Below are positions 6,796 to 8,904 of a stretch of 8,904 bases of DNA, in pieces (the first letter of the stretch is position 1; the number at the start of each line of letters is the position of its first letter). A program made the position numbers and the translations under genes. The DNA is from an uncultured Eubacteriales bacterium. Its GTDB lineage: Bacteria > Bacillota > Clostridia > Oscillospirales > CAG-272. The stretch is taken from positions 1 through 8,904 of the forward strand of contig CAKSVM010000112.1 in the NCBI GenBank assembly GCA_934503195.1, in the 5' to 3' direction. A model generated the notes under the pieces. That model worked only from the letters and a program-made list of their open reading frames with translations. It ran no database searches and was not told the origin of the DNA.

Positions 6796-7681
6796 AGGCT
6801 TTGAGATACCTTCTTGTGGAGATTGTACTTCCGATGATGCCGGTGACGACGCCGATGCCGACAAAGGCGATGGCGACCGTCGCGCGGATGTCGTTGAAGC
6901 TCAGAATCGTGAGCATATTGAAATTGTCGCCGATCATCGAGACGACGTAGCCGTACATATACCATTCGATGAGGTAAGCAAGTCCGCTCGAAATGAGTCC
7001 GATGAAGACGCCCTCAAAAATGAACGGCAGGACGACAAACCAGTCGGTCGCGCCGATGTAGCGCATGATCGTGATCTCGGTCCGTCTTGAGTGGACGGCC
7101 AGCTTGATCGTGTTTATTATGACAAAGATGCTTACGACAAAGAGAATCACCATGAACCAGATTAAGACCATCGAGATTCCGCTTTTCAGCTTCTCGATCG
7201 TCATCGCGATGTCAAGCCGGTCGTTGACCTTAGCCACGCCGTCGATCTGCCCGACCTGATAGTCGAGAGTGGCGACCTTCGAGTTGTCTATGTACTTTAT
7301 GACAAACGAGTCGCGGTAAGGATTCTCGTCGGTCAGAATATCGAGAATGTCGGTGTACCCGGCGTAACGCTCGGATTCCTCGATGAGGGCCTGCTCCTTC
7401 GAGACGAAGGTCACTTCCCCGACGTTGTCGAGCGCGCGGATCTGCGCGCCGATGTCGGCGACTTCCTCGTCGGTCTTCTTCGCGTCGATGAAGACGACGA
7501 TTTCGTTAAGGAGTCCTAACTGTTCAAGATTGACGTCGATATTCTGAAGAAGGAGCCAGAAGCTCCCCATCACGACGAGGCATGAGACGAGAACCATGAT
7601 CGAGGCGATCGTCATGATTCCGTTTCGCCAGAGTCCCTTGAGGCTCTGCCCTAAAAAGTAGGTGAGTCTGTAGCGTTTCAA
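6794..7681 (-). CDS. ftsX: Cell division ABC transporter-like permease FtsX
   Basis: FtsX is the membrane half of the FtsEX complex, which transmits ATP hydrolysis by FtsE to extracellular murein hydrolases. The 295-residue length is typical. Four transmembrane helices lie at about 22-45, 169-193, 215-238 and 266-288. The large extracellular loop (about 46-168) is the part known to contact hydrolase partners in this family. The cytoplasmic loop NTIKLAVHSRRTEITIMRYIGATDW (190-214) is the family's most conserved segment. The start codon is TTG at 7681, overlapping the ftsE stop by 4 bases. It is chosen because GGGAGG lies 9 bases upstream and because the next Met (residue 23) is already inside the first membrane helix. 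The N-terminus then fits the family (YFLGQSLKGLWRN). Confidence 0.96.
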   Translation of the reverse strand: MKRYRLTYFLGQSLKGLWRNGIMTIASIMVLVSCLVVMGSFWLLLQNIDVNLEQLGLLNEIVVFIDAKKTDEEVADIGAQIRALDNVGEVTFVSKEQALIEESERYAGYTDILDILTDENPYRDSFVIKYIDNSKVATLDYQVGQIDGVAKVNDRLDIAMTIEKLKSGISMVLIWFMVILFVVSIFVIINTIKLAVHSRRTEITIMRYIGATDWFVVLPFIFEGVFIGLISSGLAYLIEWYMYGYVVSMIGDNFNMLTILSFNDIRATVAIAFVGIGVVTGIIGSTISTRRYLKA

Positions 7682-8391
7682 AGCTTCATACCTCCCACCT
7701 GATCGCTTATGACCTTGCCGCCCGCGATCTTGACGACTCTCTGCTGGAAGTAGTCGACGAGATCTTTTTCATGCGTGACGACGATGACGGTCTTTCCGCG
7801 CTTATGTATTTTAATGAGGAGATTCATGATCTCCAGAGACATTTTCGGGTCTATGTTTCCGGTCGGCTCGTCGGCGATGATAATCTGCGGGTTGTTCGCC
7901 AGCGCGCGCGCGAGCGCGACTCTCTGCTGTTCTCCGCCCGAGAGCTGACTCGGATAGGAATTCAGCTTGTCCGTAAGGTTAACAATATTGAGGAGTGCCG
8001 GTACACGGCGTTTTATGACTTTTGAGGATTCGCCGACGACCTGCATCGCGAAAGCGACGTTCTCGAAGACCGTCTTGTTCGGGAAAAGACGGAAATCCTG
8101 GAAGACGACGCCGAGCTCGCGGCGGTAATACGGCACTTTGAAATTGGAGAGTTTCGAAAGATCATACTCGGCGACAGTGGTTTTGTTGCCGACCTGTTTG
8201 TTGACGCGGACGGCGAGAGTTCCGCCGCTGACGCGTTCCTCACGGAGAAGAAGCTTTGTGAGCGTGGTCTTGCCCGCGCCCGACTCTCCTACGATGAAGA
8301 CAAACTCTCCGTCGGCGATCTTGAGATCGACACCGTTGAGCGCGACCGTGCCGTTCGGGTATATCTTTTTTACATCTTTGAATTCAATCAT
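7678..8391 (-). CDS. ftsE: Cell division ATP-binding protein FtsE
   Basis: FtsE is the cytoplasmic ATPase of FtsEX. It has 237 residues from the ATG at 8391, which has GGAG 9 bases upstream. A TTG 24 bases further upstream would place that binding site inside the gene and is rejected. Motifs: Walker A GESGAGKT (35-42), Q-loop Gln98 in the FtsE-typical VFQDFRLFPNKTV, signature LSGGEQQR (150-157), Walker B IIIADEPT (170-177, catalytic Glu175), H-loop His207. Between the Walker A region and the Q-loop, residues about 60-85 look some 10 residues longer than in textbook FtsE, where a short V-NG-D-L segment is usual. The gene overlaps ftsX by 4 bases, consistent with coupled translation of the two subunits. 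No promoter is convincing in the 91 bases upstream. Confidence 0.96.
   Translation of the reverse strand: MIEFKDVKKIYPNGTVALNGVDLKIADGEFVFIVGESGAGKTTLTKLLLREERVSGGTLAVRVNKQVGNKTTVAEYDLSKLSNFKVPYYRRELGVVFQDFRLFPNKTVFENVAFAMQVVGESSKVIKRRVPALLNIVNLTDKLNSYPSQLSGGEQQRVALARALANNPQIIIADEPTGNIDPKMSLEIMNLLIKIHKRGKTVIVVTHEKDLVDYFQQRVVKIAGGKVISDQVGGMKL
7691..7696 (-). promoter_or_regulatory. Ribosome binding site for the TTG start of ftsX
   Basis: GGGAGG inside the last codons of ftsE lies 9 bases before the TTG at 7681-7679. The nearby ATG at 7689-7687 is in the ftsE frame and stops after two more codons, so it cannot start FtsX. Confidence 0.75.
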
Positions 8392-8423
8392 TAAGCTCTG
8401 CTCCGGATAATGCAAAATAAATC

Positions 8424-8453
8424 CGTCTGTCCGGACAGACGTCCGGACAAACG
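8424..8453. promoter_or_regulatory. Nested palindromes with 12-bp repeat upstream of ftsE
   Basis: An 18-bp perfect palindrome, CGTCTGTCCGGACAGACG, occupies 8424-8441 and is followed by a second GTCCGGAC (8441-8448). GTCCGGACA(G/A)ACG therefore occurs twice at a 12-bp period (8429-8441 and 8441-8453). In RNA, two hairpins exclude each other: 8424-8430 with 8435-8441 (7 bp, loop CCGG), or 8428-8436 with 8441-8449 (9 bp, loop 4). The element lies between the PucR/CdaR-like gene and ftsE, about 33 bases before the ftsE start. It could be a tandem operator, an attenuator or a weak terminator; a clean T-run is lacking on the ftsE side, where GGATTTATTTTG follows. Confidence 0.5.
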
Positions 8454-8482
8454 AATATTTCAGATCTTGATTTCAATAAAAA

Positions 8483-8904
8483 TCAGAACTTGACGGGCTT
8501 CGAAGTGAGGTACTTCTTGACCATCAGCGCCACCTTGAAGGTGATCGCGTGCTCAAACTCGCGCAGATCGAGTCCTGTGAGCTTGCGGATCTTCTCAAGA
8601 CGATAGACGAGCGTGTTTCTGTGGACGAAGAGCTTTCTCGAGGTCTCGGAGACGTTGAGGTTGTTCTCAAAGAAGCACTGGATCGTCATCAGGGTCTCGC
8701 GGTCGAGGCTCTCAAGGCTACCCTTCTTGAAGACTTCCTGGAGGAACATTTCGCAGAGAGTCGTCGGGAGCTGATAGATAAGACGTCCGATTCCGAGGTT
8801 TTCGTAGCTTAAGATATTCTTCTCGGTGTCGAAGACCTTGCCGACCTCGATCGCGACCTGCGCTTCCTTGAAGGAGCGCGCGAGATCCTTGATGTTGTCT
8901 ACGG
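8483..8904 (-). CDS. PucR/CdaR-family helix-turn-helix regulator, C-terminal part (5' end outside window)
   Basis: The minus-strand frame is open from the window edge (first full codon at 8902) to the TGA at 8485-8483, giving 139 complete codons of residues. It begins VDNIKDLARSFKEAQVAIEVG, the end of the GGDEF-like or linker region of PucR/CdaR proteins. It continues with LGIGRLIYQLP and ends in the C-terminal HTH_30 domain, whose recognition region reads NNLNVSETSRKLFVHRNTLVYRLEKIRKLTGLDLR. The N-terminal sensor part is not visible, so the signal is unknown. The gene is in the same direction as ftsE, and proteins of this type appear upstream of ftsEX in other Clostridia as I recall, so a role in controlling the operon is possible but unproven. 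Internal ATG codons such as the one at 8749 are not the start. Confidence 0.85.
   Translation of the reverse strand, partial: VDNIKDLARSFKEAQVAIEVGKVFDTEKNILSYENLGIGRLIYQLPTTLCEMFLQEVFKKGSLESLDRETLMTIQCFFENNLNVSETSRKLFVHRNTLVYRLEKIRKLTGLDLREFEHAITFKVALMVKKYLTSKPVKF

Noticed and set aside
6783..6965. 61-codon in-frame extension upstream of the M23 gene
   Set aside because: It is Arg/His-rich, lies fully inside ftsX, and precedes a perfect AGGAGG plus signal peptide at 6782.
8392..8415. TTG start eight codons upstream for ftsE
   Set aside because: It has no binding site of its own and would place the GGAG site of the ATG at 8391 inside the coding region.

Overview
The window looks like chromosomal DNA of a Gram-positive anaerobe of the class Clostridia, probably an uncultured gut-type relative of the Oscillospiraceae/Ruminococcaceae. 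This is an inference from protein resemblance, gene order, strong GGAGG-type ribosome binding sites and the absence of any outer-membrane gene. Coding DNA is moderately GC-rich, while the few true intergenic gaps are AT-rich or hairpin-rich. Nearly everything is on the minus strand; only the first gene is on the plus strand.

Left edge (1-993): the 3' part of a membrane-anchored transglutaminase-like protein runs rightward and ends at 739. It converges on a minus-strand acetyltransferase gene. The 254-base gap between them is packed with about eight consecutive perfect or near-perfect hairpins. The last of these (962-989) is a textbook bidirectional intrinsic terminator.

Single-gene unit (994-1884): a GNAT acetyltransferase with a C-terminal YoaP-like domain. 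It has its own near-consensus sigma-A promoter (TTGACA, 17 bp, TATACT) and a symmetric element over the -10 box. Just upstream lies the UUCG-capped terminator of the next unit.

Main operon (8391 down to 1895, minus strand): ftsE, ftsX, a coiled-coil M23 murein endopeptidase, a CtpA-type S41 protease with a PDZ domain, greA and lysS, with gaps of -4 to 48 bases. FtsEX is an ABC-type membrane complex that switches on septal or sidewall murein hydrolases. The adjacent secreted protein, with a long coiled coil and an intact M23 active site, is the obvious candidate partner. The S41 protease acts outside the membrane and could process envelope proteins. GreA (rescue of stalled RNA polymerase) and LysRS link the operon to transcription and translation. 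The LysRS is unusual in carrying a C-terminal Trbp111/EMAP-II-like tRNA-binding domain.

Right edge (8483-8904): the 3' end of a PucR/CdaR-type helix-turn-helix regulator, separated from ftsE by a gap containing nested GTCCGGAC palindromes that could be an operator or attenuator.

I found no mobile element, CRISPR array, tRNA or rRNA gene, and no clearly novel multi-gene system. The points most worth a second look are the tandem-hairpin array, the LysRS fusion and the palindromic element before ftsE.
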